A DNA stretch of 42,815 bases. Source: JBBTSB01 sp964355775 (lineage in GTDB: Bacteria > Patescibacteriota > Minisyncoccia > 2-02-FULL-40-12 > IGHO2-01-FULL-4-A). The stretch spans positions 1 through 42,815 of the forward strand of contig CAYHEP010000003.1 of assembly GCA_964355775.1 (NCBI GenBank), in the 5' to 3' direction. The notes beneath the pieces were generated by a model. It was not told where the DNA came from and did no database searches. It saw only the letters and a list, made by a program, of their open reading frames with translations. Within the stretch, counting starts at the first letter, position 1, and each line of letters opens with the position of its first letter. Both the position numbers and the translations under genes were made by a program. Below are positions 42,495 through 42,815 of the stretch, piece after piece.

Positions 42495-42815
42495 ATGACC
42501 AAAGACGACATCATCAAACGAGTCAATGCGCTGGGATTGCCGGAAGGGTCCTATGTGGTTTTTGGCAGTTGTCCGATGGCGCTTGCGGGACTTCGCGAGG
42601 CCAATGATATTGATCTCTTGGTGACGCCCGAGCTCTATGTCGAGTTGCAACAGCAAGGATGGCAAAAAATACAAAAAGGCCCGCGCGATACGCCGGTGGT
42701 GTTCGAGGTTTTTGAAGCGCACGACAATTGGGATTTTAGCTCCTACCGTCCCACGCTTGCACAACTCCTCGCCACCGCAACTATCGTCGACGGCGTACCC
42801 TTTGCATCGCTCGCC
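42495..42815 (+). CDS. Nucleotidyltransferase-like protein, cut by the window end
   Basis: Open from ATG 42495 to the last base, 107 codons visible. The sequence VVFGSCPMALAGLREANDIDLLV shows the GS and D-x-D elements of the nucleotidyltransferase superfamily (as in AbiEii-like or small NTases), followed by LYVELQQQGWQKI. A box TACCAT (42482-42487), 16 nt after TTGCTC, ends 7 nt before the ATG. The role and length are unknown because the gene is incomplete. Confidence 0.75.
   Translation, partial: MTKDDIIKRVNALGLPEGSYVVFGSCPMALAGLREANDIDLLVTPELYVELQQQGWQKIQKGPRDTPVVFEVFEAHDNWDFSSYRPTLAQLLATATIVDGVPFASLA

Noticed and set aside
1..42815. Alternative genetic code with UGA as an amino acid (found in some CPR groups)
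   Set aside because: UGA acts as the stop in many ATGA overlaps and ends recognisable proteins such as SecD at their usual length.
1..42815. Avoidance of GGCC because of the GGCC restriction system
   Set aside because: GGCC is easily found, for example in both 38-bp repeats and near 530, so no avoidance is evident by eye; a proper count was not possible.
1..42815. tRNA, rRNA, tmRNA, RNase P RNA or CRISPR array
   Set aside because: I looked for cloverleaf ends, conserved RNA cores and regularly spaced repeats and saw none convincing.

Overview
The window reads as a chromosomal segment of a Patescibacteria (Candidate Phyla Radiation, probably Parcubacteria-like) genome. Evidence: very tight packing with 4-base start/stop overlaps, cysteine-rich ~565-residue proteins of a type I associate with this group, a pair of related membrane proteins beside a VirD4/TraD-like ATPase, many small orphan proteins, and core genes such as secD/secF. 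UGA is an ordinary stop (many ATGA overlaps), so the code is standard. I saw no rRNA, tRNA or CRISPR array.

Layout. 0.2-3.2 kb: disulfide-forming pair (DsbA-like plus VKOR), cardiolipin-synthase-like phospholipase D, a small protein and a membrane-anchored cyclophilin. 3.2-3.6 kb: minus-strand cassette of two tiny genes. 3.6-9.5 kb: RhlE-like DEAD-box helicase, an unknown enzyme-like protein, a large secreted LCAT-type lipase and a membrane protein. 9.5-10.3 kb: a decayed stretch and a second minus-strand small-gene cassette. 10.4-12.2 kb: DUF2914 membrane protein converging on a stomatin-like (SPFH) protein. 12.2-15.2 kb: an AT-richer restriction-modification island with an amino-methyltransferase, a truncated MvaI/BcnI-like endonuclease and an intact NgoPII/HaeIII-like GGCC system. 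15.2-20.1 kb: TM0106-type nuclease, secD, secF and a sigma-region-4/HARE-HTH regulator. 20.1-20.8 kb: a REP-type (IS200-like) transposase unit bounded by palindromes. 20.9-27.3 kb: two paralogous membrane proteins, a VirD4/TraD-like ATPase, a charged helical protein, a PaaX-like and a TrmB-like regulator. 27.5-37.7 kb: three large zinc-ribbon paralogues and one tail-only copy, interleaved with a truncated RhuM, an ABC exporter, an HTH-HATPase-DUF4325 regulator and a Nudix hydrolase. 37.7-42.8 kb: small membrane, repair and regulatory genes, two more minus-strand cassettes, and a nucleotidyltransferase-like gene cut by the window end.

Two styles of translation start are visible. Most plus-strand transcription units look leaderless: a -10 box ends 6 nt (5-7) before the start codon and there is no Shine-Dalgarno. 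On the same spacing rule two genes, the helicase and the lipase, would begin with AUC. By contrast the minus-strand small genes carry strong GGAGG-type ribosome binding sites, their own promoters and their own terminators. In three of the four cassettes the -35 box overlaps the -35 box of the divergent leaderless gene with exactly the same 1-nt offset. This promoter/translation dichotomy, the cassettes and the small repeats that sit inside coding sequences are the most interesting things here.
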